Shown in pieces: positions 12,188-23,192 of a DNA stretch of 64,000 nucleotides. Within the stretch, counting starts at the first letter, position 1. Every line of letters starts with the position of its first letter. Both the position numbers and the translations under genes were made by a program. This DNA comes from Rehmannia glutinosa (Eukaryota > Streptophyta > Magnoliopsida > Lamiales > Orobanchaceae), in NCBI GenBank assembly GCA_016081115.2, contig CM071924.1, positions 90,844,616-90,908,615 of the forward strand. Direction: 5' to 3'. Under the pieces are notes generated by a model. The model was not told the origin of the DNA, ran no database searches, and saw only the letters and a program-made list of their open reading frames with translations.

Positions 12188-13746
12188 TGTTAGGAATTTT
12201 ATTGTTTAGATTTTGATGAATGCCATGTAAAACTTAGAATAGAAAGTTGGCACCCCAATTCTTCTTTGTAAAATGTATTGTAACAATTAGAGAGCCAAGC
12301 CGAGTTAAGTCACTACGCCCTAACATGCAAGAAGACACCAAGACCGGAAGGAAGACTTCTTTGTGAAACATTTGAATATGGCAAAGAAGAGTAGACGGAA
12401 ACTCCATTGATGAAGCGGTGAGATGCGGTGAGTGGAGCATCGATCAAGTCAACCTCGAGAAAAGCCAAGTCTCAAGTTGAAGTGACGGAAAGAGTCATCC
12501 AATGATTGGAAGTGACTCTAAGTCACCTGGGGAAAGCAAGGAAATGCGGTCAAGTCGAGATAATCGTAAAAGAACCGTTGCTCGTAAATCAAGAGATTTA
12601 CTTAAACAAGTAATATCTCCATACCACCTTTCTTGGAGTGCTCGGTCCCGAAGCGTGCAAAAGGAATGAACAATGGGAAGCACTACACCGTGTCGAACTA
12701 CGAAAAGGTGAAAGAACAACTCATACGAGGAAATGGCAATTCCAAGAAGCGCGCAACAAGACAAGCTAACGATCGCAAAGTGACTTTAAAAAATAAGCCT
12801 ATCTCTTCAACGGGCAAATTTTTGAAAGTTCACTATAAAAGGCCGAGGAGTTTGTTTGAGAAGTAAGAGATAGATGCATGACACACATGTGAGATATACA
12901 AGCATATTAAAATCGAAACATTCTCAATCCTCAAGCCTACATTACGAAGTACATCAATCCAACACTCACCGTGAAGGAAAGAGAACTTCAATCGAGTTGA
13001 AGAGGAAACTTTTGAAAACAAGGGGTCTACATTCCAGGAAGGATTGTAGAAAGGTTCAAGAGTTGAGCCAAGTCTCAAGCTTTTGGAGGGCTTCGTGATC
13101 AAATCCAAAGAGCTTGAGCAAGTGAGCTGTAGTAGCAAGCGCATTTGCCCTGTGAAGAAGCCGAGTCGTCACGAGAAGCCGGTGAGTGATCAAGGCGTCT
13201 CGGATCGAGTCCCTAAGGATCAAGTCATTTGTTGTGATCAAGACTTGTATCCGGACTGTTACCACTTTGTAAACCGATCATTACTTAGTGGATTCCTCCG
13301 GGAGTTGGAGAAGAGAGAGTAGAAGAATTACCCCATCTTCGAACCTCTATAAAAACTTCACTTTGTGTCATTTACATTTCAAAGCATTTAAATTTCGCAC
13401 TTTTAATCGCTTATATCTATTTGATAAATTTGCTATCCATTTGATAATTTATAAGTACTAAATCAAGCTCTAAAATCTTGCTTAATCAAACTTAAGGGTG
13501 TTAAGTCTTCCAATGAAAATAAAACCACAAGTTGAGTTAAATTATAGCCAACAGGTGAGTTACTCCATCAACGGCTCATTTGAATGTTGAGAGATTAACT
13601 CTCTTGAGTGACTAATTCGATCGGTCCATCAAGGACACATTGTGTAGAATCAACTCGTAGATTTAAAAGGACTAAATCGAAAATTTGGTAAGGTTTATTC
13701 AACCCCCCCCTTCTAAACCTTACACTTACACCCCTTGGGACCTACA
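12188..13746 (+). repeat. 3' LTR of the sirevirus-like element (complete, 1559 bp)
   Basis: Begins TGTTAGGAATTTT and ends GGGACCTACA, giving the canonical TG...CA ends. The right flank is CAAAC. The TATA-like CTATAAAA occurs at 13349-13356. The repeat contains the full U3 that is missing from the truncated left copy. Confidence 0.95.
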
Positions 13747-14118
13747 CAAACCCATTTGTCCAATTTGGGATTTATAAATAGAGCCATCTTTGACTTTCTA
13801 CTCTATGTGTGATAGAGTTTTTATCCTTCCCCACATTTTTCATTTTTCAATATCAAATTCTAGTTTTAAGTGGTTTTGAGAAATTCCAAATGTTAATCTC
13901 ATCTACTCACTTAGTAGAATTTTATCATATAATTTAACTCAATTTTTCACTAATGAAAACTACATAAATATTTGGATAAAATCGGATCAACACCCAATTT
14001 TTACAACCAAATTCCAACAATGTTTTGCAATCAAAGACATTGAGATAACTTGGGGAAAAGTTTGTGTTATAGTTGGGATCTTTGTATTTGAGATTGTATC
14101 AAACATGTAATGTATATA
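13747..14118 (+). repeat. LTR-like AT-rich remnant, segment 1 (hosts the MULEs and the sirevirus)
   Basis: No coding potential. A TATA box (TTATAAATAG, 13781-13790) is followed by a pyrimidine-rich stretch, as at an LTR transcription start. The sequence appears to resume at 17033 after the first MULE and at 26613 after the second, so it is one older element or intergenic unit cut three times. No partner LTR is in the window; the LTR identity is inference. Confidence 0.4.
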
Positions 14119-14168
14119 TGGGAGGTCTCTTGTGAGACCGTCTCACGGATCTAGATTCGTGAGACGGA
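14119..14168. repeat. MULE A left terminal inverted repeat
   Basis: Contains GGTCTCTTGTGAGACCGTC and then an imperfect palindrome centred on GGATCTAGATTC around 14153. The outer end matches the right end of MULE B (GGTCTCTTATGAGAC in reverse complement). Confidence 0.85.
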
Positions 14169-14237
14169 GCTCCAGACCCGAAACCCGAATCTACTCCAAG
14201 CCCAAAGCCAAACCTGCTGCCAAGCACTTTTTTCTCA

Positions 14238-14240
<3 letters not shown>

Positions 14241-14298
<58 letters not shown>

Positions 14299-14300
14299 AT
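14241..14300 (+). repeat. Microsatellite (TC)n-(AC)n
   Basis: About 34 bases of TC repeats run directly into about 26 bases of AC repeats just inside the left end of MULE A. Translated peptides of Ser-Leu and Thr-His across it are artefacts. Confidence 0.97.
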
Positions 14301-14720
14301 TCAATCAAAAAAAAACAGAGCAGCAATCTCTCTCTCTCAATCGCCGAACACCACAGTCATTGGGGAGCGCGACCTCTATCGCAATGATCCTACGTGCCAA
14401 CTCCGCTCAACGCAAACTCTTCCATTGTCCTTAATCTTCACAACTAATTTACGATTGGGTATGCTTTCTTGTCTCTTTTAAGAAAAAACAATAATATTTT
14501 TCTGGGGTATATTGTAGAGGCACAAAGTTTTTGTTGTTGTTGAAATTTTGGGAATTGCATAATGGATTGTATTATGTATTACTTGCGAATTGGATCTTGG
14601 AGTTTTTTGGATTTAAAATATAGATATTAAGCATTGATTTTGCAAAATGTGATGAAATTGAATGAGCTCCATCTTGAACAAACTTTTCCAGTGCTTTTGT
14701 GTTATTGTCGTTGATGATCA

Positions 14721-15194
14721 ATGGAAGTTGAAGAGAAAATGGTGAATGTTAAACAACAAGGCAATGATATAATGTCTAATGAAGGTAAAACAAAAGTATT
14801 ACCTTTTCTATAAAAAATATTACAATTCTGACCAAAAGTATTACATTTAGATGGTGAAGTATTCATTCATTCTACCAATACAAACCAAGAAGCTGAAGAT
14901 AAAAGTCTTATACAATTTTTGTTACTTTATTTTTAAAAGTATTACTTTTTTTGCAAAAAGTATAATAGTTTTAACCAAAAGTATTACCTTTAGGTGGTGA
15001 CCAAGAAGCTGAAGGTAATGTCTTATGCATTGATGGATACAATGAATTCTACGGAGCAAAATGATGTTTCTAGTTCTTCTACAAATATTCTGGATCCCAC
15101 ACGTTCAAATAAGCAAGAGAAGAGAAATAGTGATACGTCAAACTCACATCTTAAGGAGTTCGGTCCAAAGATTCTTAATCTTCAACAGTTCTAG
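14721..15194 (+). pseudogene. Remnant of the FAR1-type transposase gene in MULE A
   Basis: An ATG at 14721 starts a 64-bp exon ending in GAAG before a GT donor, the same exon-end pattern as the first exon of the MULE B transposase. Small acidic exons follow near 14850 and 14995. The last exon (about 15016-15194) encodes SSSSTNILDPTR and a C-terminus ending in LQQF. This matches the C-terminal tail of the MULE B transposase (SSSSTSILDPAR, ending PRLF). Everything between (FAR1 zinc domain, DDE transposase, SWIM) is absent. The introns contain AAAAGTATTAC repeats. The gene cannot encode a transposase. Confidence 0.8.
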
Positions 15195-15329
15195 CAACTA
15201 TTTTTGTATTTAGTAATTATTTTGGTATAAAAATGATATTCCTCATGTTACAATGATTGTTTCCTTATAAAAAACCAATCATTCAATTCTTAGTTGTGTT
15301 AATAATTTTGCCATTTTGTATTAATACTT

Positions 15330-15860
15330 CAAGTCTTCAATACTTTTGTAATAGAAAGTGATACTTTTATGCTGAAAACTCACACTTTTAGACCGAAAAG
15401 TGATACTTTTCAGCTGAAGAGAATTAGCGATACTTGCAAAATTTTGTTGAAAAATGTAATACTTTTAATTCAAAAGATGATACTTTAAACACGAAAAATA
15501 ATACTTTTAAAATAAAGTTAAAAAAGATTGATACTTTTAAACCAAAAAATTATACTTTCAACTTGAAGAAAATGGTGATAGAGTCATTTTAAGTTTTAAC
15601 ATATACTCTTAGACCAAAAAGTGATACTTTTCAAATTACAACAAATAGTGATACTTTTAGTATGTTGTTAAAAAGAAATTGGTACTTTTAATTCAAAAGT
15701 GATACTTTTAAGACAAAGAGCGATACTTTTATAATAAAGATAAAAAGATCGATTTGATTCCAGCTGTCATCATTTGCATAATATGTGAATACCAAACTAT
15801 TAAAAAAAGGGATACTTCTAATATGGAAAGACAAACTTTTAATAGAAAAGTCATACTTCT
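15330..15860. repeat. Dispersed GTATCACTTTT-type repeats in MULE A, block 1
   Basis: More than twenty imperfect copies of AAAAGTGATACTTTT (or half of it), separated by roughly 10-20 unrelated bases. The motif reads similarly on both strands because the full unit is close to an inverted repeat. There is no open frame of interest. Confidence 0.9.
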
Positions 15861-16224
15861 CAAGTGAACAAATTGACCAGAGTCACTGTACAAGAGTTAT
15901 CCATCTTTCATTAACTTTTTACATGTTTCTTTCTCAAAATACAAAAAATTAATAACATCTAATCCACATATGATGACAAAAACTAGATATACAACACAAT
16001 TTCAAATGAAAGTGCGCATGCCCACTGAAATTTCCATATGGTACTGCATCAAGAACACACCACAATCAACATTCGTCGATTCCGATTGCCAAGAGAAATG
16101 GACATTTTCCACATTGTATCGTTGAACATCTCGATCTTTGGGATGATTATTCTCCATCAGGAAAATACTCATTTCATATACTTACTGCAAAAACATATGG
16201 ATGAGTGATATCATTATAAATTGG

Positions 16225-16440
16225 GAAAAAACATATGATACTTTTTTATATGAAAAGTAATACTTTTTATGTAGAAAGTGATACTTTTATGTAAAAAGTG
16301 ATACTTTTTATAGCATTACAAAATTATGTAAACATCACAATAAAACACATGTAATACTTTATTTGCAGTAACCGATACTTTTACGACCAAAAGTAATACT
16401 TGTAAGGGCAAAAGTGATACTAGTCACGTAAAAATACAGA
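16225..16440. repeat. Dispersed GTATCACTTTT-type repeats in MULE A, block 2
   Basis: About ten further copies (for example AAAAGTAATACTTTTTATG and GAAAGTGATACTTTTATG) spaced 15-30 bases apart, followed by AT-rich sequence with CCCTAAC-like pieces (16545-16630) up to the right terminus. Confidence 0.9.
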
Positions 16441-16979
16441 AACATCAAAATATCAAAACACAATATTACTTCACATAAAATTAACTACAGAAACCTGAAA
16501 TACACGCTGAAATCAAAACACTAAAAAAAGCATGCTCAATTTTAAACCCTAACATATATTTCGGATAAAAATACATGCTCAAATTAAAACCTTAACAAAA
16601 TACATGCTAAAATTTAAAACCCTAACATACATTTTCAAGAAAAATTCATAAAAAAAACTTTCGAAAATACCAAAATCGAAGAGAACCAAAAAAACGAAAG
16701 AAAAAACTGTAGAAAACTAAAGAAATACCTGATTTTTGGTCGAATGGAGGCCAAGCTTCAAACCACTGTGAACAAACGGAAGAGAAACGCCCGAAAATTG
16801 CAAAGGAAAATGAGAAGAAAAAAATAACGGAAAAAATCGCAACTTCGAAGAGAGAAGAGAGAACACAAAGAAGAAAGGGGCTAATACCAGCAGCGGGTTG
16901 AGTGGGTTGAGTAATTCTAGGGCTAGGTAATTTTTAATTATAGCGGGTTGTGGGTAGGAGGCTTGGGTGGCGGGTTTGG

Positions 16980-17032
16980 GGCTCCATCTCACGGATCTAG
17001 ATCCGTGAGACGGTCTCATATAAGTTTTTGTG
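16980..17032. repeat. MULE A right terminal inverted repeat with perfect palindrome
   Basis: Positions 16987-17010 form a perfect 24-bp palindrome (TCTCACGGATCT and its complement), followed by GACGGTCTCATATAAGTTTTTG. The outer end matches the left end of MULE B. Confidence 0.9.
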
Positions 17033-17302
17033 ATATATATATATATATATATATTCCTTCAAAAAAAAGTTATATAGGGTTATAAATACTAAACCTTTTT
17101 TCTTTTGAGAGAATACAAATAGTCACCTTAGGATAGCATGATACACATATTTTGGAGAGTAAAATCTTGTGTGTTATACTTTTTACGTCGCTTCTGTTTG
17201 GTGGGGACCAATGTCTAGGGATCTAAATTCTATACGAAGCTATGTGGGAGAATTATTAAATTCCGATTAATAATTCGTGACAACAAAATCTCATATTATT
17301 TT
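17033..17302 (+). repeat. LTR-like remnant, segment 2
   Basis: An (AT)n tract (17033-17054) is followed by GGTTATAAATACTAAACC, a TATA-like signal, and a purine/pyrimidine-mixed stretch without coding potential. It reads as the continuation of 13747-14118 and is cut at 17302 by MULE B. Confidence 0.4.
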
Positions 17303-17360
17303 CACAAAAACTTATATGAGATCGTCTCACGGATCTAGTTTGGTGAGACGGAGCCCCATA
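17303..17360. repeat. MULE B left terminal inverted repeat
   Basis: Starts CACAAAAACTTATATGAGAT, followed by CGTCTCACGGATCTAG and the partly complementary TTGGTGAGACGGAGCCCC, an imperfect palindrome. The outer 20 bases match the right end of MULE A. Confidence 0.88.
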
Positions 17361-17959
17361 CCCGCAACCCGCGACCCGCAACCAATGGGTCTGATATACC
17401 CAGCAAACCGGCGCCCGTTTTCATTTCAGTGTTTTGATTTTTCTCTCTCTACTTTGTCTCTCTCTCTCTCTTCGATTTTCTCCAGACGAAGGGTTTTGTT
17501 TCTCACATACTAGGGTTTCTTTCTCACTACATGAGAAAGAAACGGAGCCACCACTACTCCTTAATCCTCGCACTCATCAACCTTCGCCCCTCCTCAACCG
17601 TCGCCCACGTTTGTGAAACCGTCGAGTCGAAACCGTCCGTGGAAGTATCTATTTCTCTGCGTGTGTTTTCATACCGACATCTTTCATTCATCATATTTGA
17701 AAGCAAAACAAGGTATTCCTTTCGATTTCGTTTTCTTTTCAATTTCTGTTCGATTCTCTTTCTACTGTAGCTTTTTAGGGTTTGGTAACCCTGTTAATTT
17801 CTGTATTTTACTGTTTAATTTTCAGTTCCTAGTTTGTTAGGGTTTTGTTTAATATGTTTTTTTCAAGTGAAGTGTAGACTATAGGTGTTAATTCGCGCAT
17901 GTGTTTAGATGTATTTTTAGGTTTATGTATTTTCCAGGTTTATGTATTTAGTATGTAAG

Positions 17960-18320
17960 TTTTGAGTATCACTTTTGCTCTTACAAGTATTACTTTTTGT
18001 GTTAAAAGTATGATTTGTTGTAAAGGAAGTATTACATGTGTTTTTTATAAGGCTCTTTACATAATTGTGTAATACTATCAAAAGTATCACCTTTTATATA
18101 ACAAGTATAACATTTTATATAACAAGTATAACTTTTTATATAAGAAGTATCACTTTGTATACAAAAAGTATAATGAGTTTTTTGTAATGATTGTACAAGA
18201 AGTACGTACCATTGTGTTTATGTTCACTTACAAGTATTACTTTTTATATAACAAGTATCAGTTTTTATGTAACACGTATAACTTTTCATTTAAAAAGTAT
18301 CACAATGTATGTGAAGTGTA
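17960..18320. repeat. Dispersed repeats in MULE B, 5' flank of the protease gene
   Basis: About fifteen copies of AAGTATCACTTTT or its variants (AAGTATAACTTTTTATAT and similar), spaced about 20-25 bases, fill the region just upstream of the protease start codon, where a promoter would be. Confidence 0.92.
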
Positions 18321-18669
18321 TAATGTGTTTTTGTAATGATGATATTGCTCCACATGTTTTTTGTAGGCAATTGCAATGGCTGATGATTCAAAGAATAGTT
18401 CTGTTGCGGGTGAGGAGATAAAAACAGAATGTACCAAGGAAAAAGGGTATTTCAAAGCTAAAGCTCGGAGGTCTGTTGATAAAAAAAGAGCAGGGAAAAG
18501 GAAAGTAGACGAGGATGTAACACCAAACAAAGAAGAAATTGATGAGGAGCAGTTGAAGGTTGTAAAGAAGATGAAGATTTCAGGGAAAATAACTAAAGAT
18601 ACGACTGAAGAAAGGTAATATATAGTATCGTTAGTAATAATCATTTTTGTCGTGTTGTCTGTTAATGTT

Positions 18670-19150
18670 GTTTTTTTGTTTGTTTGCAGCCAAGACAAAA
18701 AAATTATGGCGGACTAGGCTGATGGTGGGAAGAAGAAGAAGAAGGCTAGGTATAAATGTATTTTTTGTTAATTATTAGTTTTTTTCTATATGAACAATGA
18801 TTTAGTTTGTTAATTATTAGTTGTACATTGTTTTTTGTGTGTTTTGCAGCGAAGACAGAAAAATTGTGGCGGACGAGGCTGAATGTGGGAAGAAGAAGAA
18901 GAAGTATCTAGGTATAAATGTAATTTTTGTTAATTATTAGTTGTTTTCTATGTAAACAATGATTTGGTTTTGTTAATTATTAGTTGTACACTGTTTTTTG
19001 TTTGTTTTGCAGCGAAGATAAAAAAATTGTGGCGGATGAGGCTGAAGGTGGGAAGAAGAAGAAAGCTAGGTATAAATGTATTTTTTTTAATTATTAGTTG
19101 TTTTCTATATGAACAATTTTTTGGTTTGTTAATTATTAGTTGTTTTCTGA
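18670..19150 (+). repeat. Tandem triplication of a mini-exon plus intron
   Basis: A unit of about 160 bp is repeated three times. Each copy has a TTTTGCAG acceptor, a 57-62 bp exon encoding a variant of EDKKIVADEAEGGKKKKA, then a GTATAAATG donor and an intron with TTAATTATTAGTTGT. Copy 1 has TAG where the others have GAG; copy 2 is 62 bp and so shifts the frame; copy 3 is 57 bp and frame-neutral. Confidence 0.9.
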
Positions 19151-20234
19151 AAAATATCTTATTTAATTTCAGGGATTTCATTTCTCAGTGTAAACCTCAG
19201 GAGTTGTTTGAGGTTGTAAGTAGTTTAAGTGATAGACAAAGGGAAGATGTAGTAAATATATGCTTTGGGGGTTTGCTGACGTTTTCAATTGAGTCATCAT
19301 TCCCCATGGATATGGTTAGAAGACTGGTAAAAAGTTTTAATGGTACCAGTCGAATGTTGAAATTCGACAATTTTGCTTTTGCTGTAACCGCTGATGATAT
19401 TCAGGACATTTTTTTAGTACCTAGGGGTAATTGTCAGGCTGTTGAAGAGCTTAAGCTGGACGACTCAGTTGTTTTTATGGACGAGTTGAAGAAGAACTAC
19501 GACATTGATTATGATAGTTTAGTGCCTAGTTTAAGGACTGTTTTGAGTACGTTATCGGATGGTGGTGATGATTTCAAGAGAGTTTTTGTTATTTACTGTT
19601 TGTCTGTATTTTTAACACCTAGGAGCAATAGGAAGGTTGATTTGAACTGTATAAAATGTTTGTCTGACGTGAACAAGATAGGAGAGTACGACTGGTATTC
19701 GTACATTTTAAAAACATTGTGTGTTGGGGTGAATAAGTACAATGAGAATCCAAGCGCAAGATATGTCAGTGGATGTGTTATTGTGTTGCTTATTCTATAC
19801 TTTCATAGAATGAAATGGCAAGGCAACGCTGAACCGAGCAGTCTACCTTTAATTTCTCATTGGGATGCCAAAAAGTTGAAAAAAAGGATGAAGAAAGAAA
19901 TTTCGGTTGGTGGGGTCACAAGGCGGGGGTGAGTGGGTCACTGACACATACCCTGTTAGCTCACGACGGACATTAGACGCTGAGAAAAAGCGTGGTGAGA
20001 AAGAGCCCGACAAAGAGACTGATGAATCAAATGAGGACGATGAAGAAGAGATTGAGAAAGAGTCGGATGAAAAAAAGAAGGAAGGAACCGAGAAGGAGCA
20101 GCCTGATGACGGTATGGAGAATCCATCAGATTTTATAAATCTGAAGCTACCGAGAGACGATGAGCTTTCGGATGACGAGGTGCACAGGATGGCCAGGATG
20201 TAAGTTGTATATGCTTTAGTGATTTTGTCAATTA

Positions 20235-20615
20235 TGGAGTATCACTTTTAACTGTAATAGTATGTTTTTTATTACTAAAAGTATCAGTTTTATTAATATA
20301 AGTATACTATATATGAGTATGCTTTTTGGTGATATTTCTCAAGTATAGAGTATCAATGTTACCCATAAAAGTATTACTTTTGGCTCATAAAGTATTACTT
20401 TTAGGGATAAAGTATTACATGTATGATTTTATATTCTTTACTGATTGTCAATTATGGAGTATCACTTTTAACTGCAGTAGTATGATTTTTATGAGTAAAA
20501 GTATCCGTTTTATTAATATAAGTATACCATATATGCTTATGCTTTCTGCCAAGTATTGTAGTATCACTTTCATCCCTAAAAGTATCATTTTTAACCTTAA
20601 AAGTACAACTTTTTC
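20235..20615. repeat. Dispersed repeats inside a protease-gene intron
   Basis: The intron between the acidic exon and the next exon (about 20200-20644) carries at least twelve AGTATCACTTTT/AAAAGTATTAC copies. It also has a local duplication: GATTGTCAATTATGGAGTATCAC-like blocks at about 20228 and 20443. Confidence 0.9.
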
Positions 20616-22624
20616 ACTTACTATTTTATTTTTTATAATTGTAGAATGTCCATGAAGCATTCCTGCTATTTCGGAGGAACTTCAATGTTCTCACCAGATA
20701 TCACATGGAGATGTTTAACAACCTGAAGAACGATGACAAGCAATAGAAAAAAACTGCAAGTTCTTCACAGTCTCCAGTGACTGAGAGCCAAAAGTTCTTT
20801 TCGGATGTGAGACTTCATGAATACATTGACAAAGTCGTGGTAAACTTTGAACGAATGAAAAACCTGGCAGATGAGATGCCAAACTTTGAGCTGCTTACTC
20901 CTGAAGATGCCACTGAGGATGACATTGAAAAATATGGTGATGAAATTCACATAGAATTTTTTTCTCAAGACGAAGGAGTTTCTGGAGAGAGTGATGAAAG
21001 AGTGTCTGGGGAGGCAGAGGAAAAAGGTGAGTCCTGGCCTGTTTCAGAGGGAGCAATTTTCGATTGCCAATTCATGAAGAAAAACAAAGATATTCTTGAG
21101 CATATGAGCAGGAAGGAGAAAGACATCGTGGATTATTGCTTTTTCACGCACAAACGATTGATGGAGTAAGTATACTGAAAGTATTTTGATTTGAGTATCA
21201 CTTTTGGATTTAGAAGTATAACTCTATGTGCATAAAGTATCAATTTTTCCCACCAAAGTATCACTATGAATTTCTGACCAGCTTGGTATTTTGTTTTCAA
21301 ACTGTAGGTCAAATGTCTTTGCTCATGATGGGGCTCACTATATTGCCTTTGATGCGATTTCCACATTGAACCCATCGAAGTTGATCCATGTTAGCATTAT
21401 AGACGTATGGGTTGTATTGCTCAACAAAGACCCCAGAGCCTCAAATTGTTTCTATTTCAATGCCCAACACTCTGTAAGTACTACTTTTGTATATAATAGT
21501 ACGGCATTGAAGCTAAAAAACCATTTTATTGTTTTAATCAATTTATTCTTTTATAACAGTTGTATCTTGAGAACTTGTTTAAGAAAGTTGGAGACCAGGA
21601 TAATTCACAAAATGTCAGAGATTGCTAGAACAACATGATATTGTCTGCGAATTACAAGGATTTGAGAAACGTGAATCTGGTAAGATTGATTTTTGTTTGC
21701 CTTTTTCTATTTACATTTTAATATGAAGTGTTAAGTATCTATTTGTTATGTGCAGATTTTTGTACCAGTTTGTTATGCGCAAAGACTACTCTCGTGATGT
21801 CATTAATTTTGTGGATCGAAAGGTGCATTACCTTGACAATATGGTGCACCACGAAGATGTTGCTGCTGATTATGTGGATCTGGCAAAATTGGTGGTAAAT
21901 AACTCTATCTCATTGCATCATTTAATTATATTTTTGAAAATGTAAGTAATGTTTTAAATTTAATATACCATTTTTTTAGCAAAGAGAAATGTCAATTTTC
22001 CTAAAGGAGAAACAACACCCCAAATGTGAAGAAGTTCAGGGATATGTGTTTGATAATGTCCCTTTTCCATGGCAGAGCAATCTGACAAACATCGATTGTG
22101 GTGTTTTTCTAATGCATCACATGGAAAACTTCAGGGGGAGTGTTTACACTGAGCCTAATTTGTGTCTGGTAAGAATTTTTTTTGTTTGTGTTTGATGTTT
22201 TAATGTCTTAAAAATCCTTTGTATACTATTTTTTTTTCCTTTGTGATTGTAGCCACAACAACGACGTATGTTGAGGGCGTCGTATTGTTCAAGGATTGTG
22301 TTGCACCGTTTAAATGAGATGAGGGTTCAAATGGATAAAGATGTTTTGCTGTTCAAAGCCACGAAGGAGAAAAAGAACAAAAGAATATTTTGATTTACAA
22401 TGTAGACTTGATGATAATTTTATGTTTTCTTGGATGTTATTAGTTTGAAATTTTCTGGGATGTTTTGAGGTTTTATTAGTACTTTTTGGATGTTTATTAT
22501 TTTGATGTTTTCTGGGAGGTTTTATGCTTGTTGGGGTAAAATTCTGTATAGGGAAAACATGCTTTATGTTCTCTGTAACGGGTATTAGTATTTGTATGGA
22601 AATGATGCATGGTTTCTGTTATAT

Positions 22625-23120
22625 GTATTGAAAAGTATCACTTTTTGATTTAAAAGTATCAGTTTATGTGCATAAAGTATCAATATTTGCCAACAAAGTA
22701 TAACTCGAATGGTTATATTTTGTCATTTTTTGAAGTGTAATTTTATCGTTGCAACTATCGATATGTTTCCAATACTCCAATGCTTGCTTGCATCGCTCGA
22801 TTGATATGTTTGATTACTTTGAGCTCATTACAAATAAACCAAATGTATGATTCATTTAGTCATATTTTTTCTTGCCCAACAAAAAATATAATATCCAAAG
22901 TATCACTTTTTATGAATAAAGTATCGATTTTAATTAACAAAGTATCACCTTTTACCAACAAAGTATCACCATTTACCAGAAAAGTATATCTTTAAATTTT
23001 CAGTGTTTTATATGCATAAAGTATCACTTTTCACCAACAAAGTATCACTTTTTATCAACAAAGTATCAGTTTTTGTGCATAAAATACTACCTTTCTTACT
23101 AACAAAGCATCAAATAAATA
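22625..23120. repeat. Dispersed repeats between the two convergent genes of MULE B
   Basis: The spacer holds about fifteen copies, best seen at 22895-23080, where AAAGTATCACTTTTTA and CAACAAAGTATCACC units follow one another every 20-25 bases. Confidence 0.93.
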
Positions 23121-23192
23121 TGGTCAAAGTATTAATTCAAACAAACTACAAAACAATATTATCAGTTTGATACAAAAGTATTCAGTCGATTA

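Larger units (their letters stand above)
1..13746 (+). mobile_element. Large Ty1/copia retrotransposon, Sirevirus-like (left end outside window)
   Basis: Two near-identical long terminal repeats (1-1262 and 12188-13746) flank an 11 kb interior. The interior has a tRNA-Met-type primer binding site, gag, a copia-order pol (protease, integrase, reverse transcriptase, RNase H), a long extra gene region and a polypurine tract. Copia order is shown by integrase preceding reverse transcriptase. Long LTRs plus a large region between pol and the 3' LTR are features of Sireviruses, which is why I lean to that clade. All reading frames are broken by stops and frameshifts, so the copy is not autonomous as written. 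The element lies inside an older LTR-like remnant that continues at 13747; its left flank is outside the window, so the target duplication cannot be checked. Confidence 0.9.
14119..17032. mobile_element. MULE A: non-autonomous deletion derivative (2.9 kb)
   Basis: Flanked by long, internally palindromic terminal inverted repeats and by a near-match 9-bp target duplication (ATGTATATA at 14110-14118, ATATATATA at 17033-17041; one mismatch, low complexity). The left terminus resembles the right terminus of MULE B and vice versa, so A is inverted relative to B. It retains the first exon and the C-terminal exon of the same transposase family and the dispersed GTATCACTTTT-type repeats. The DDE core, SWIM domain and the whole protease gene are missing. 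It is therefore best explained as an internally deleted relative that would need transposase supplied by another copy. Confidence 0.85.
18376..22393 (+). pseudogene. Ulp1-like SUMO-protease (C48 family) gene of MULE B, multi-exon, inactivated
   Basis: Exons inferred from GT...AG borders: 18376-18614, three mini-exons (18690-18749, 18850-18911, 19013-19069), 19173-20199, 20645-21167, 21308-21473, about 21561-21680, about 21757-21895, 21981-22168 and 22253-22393. The large exon resembles the N-terminal domain of plant transposon Ulp1-like proteins (CFGGLLTF ... FLVPRGN). It is followed by an acidic Glu/Asp/Lys-rich linker. The protease part shows VINFVDRKVHYLDN (catalytic Asp region) and NIDCGVFLMHHME (catalytic Cys). 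Where family members have His-Trp/Tyr-Ser, this copy reads Asp-Tyr-Ser with a nearby frameshift, so the catalytic His appears lost. In-frame TAG codons occur at 18717, 20744 and about 21625, and there is a frame change near the G-run at 19925. It cannot yield an active protease as written. Confidence 0.85.

Noticed and set aside
14132..14434. 100-aa open frame at the left end of MULE A
   Set aside because: It is generated by the terminal repeat and the (TC)n(AC)n microsatellite (Ser-Leu and Thr-His runs); no domain and no conservation beyond the repeats.
15330..16440. Regularly spaced short repeats resembling a CRISPR array
   Set aside because: Units are degenerate, spacing varies, occur on both strands and inside plant introns; this is a eukaryotic transposon.
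16717..17019. 100-aa minus-strand frame at the right end of MULE A
   Set aside because: Starts within the terminal inverted repeat; the similarity to the frame at 17277 is the terminal repeat itself, not a protein family.
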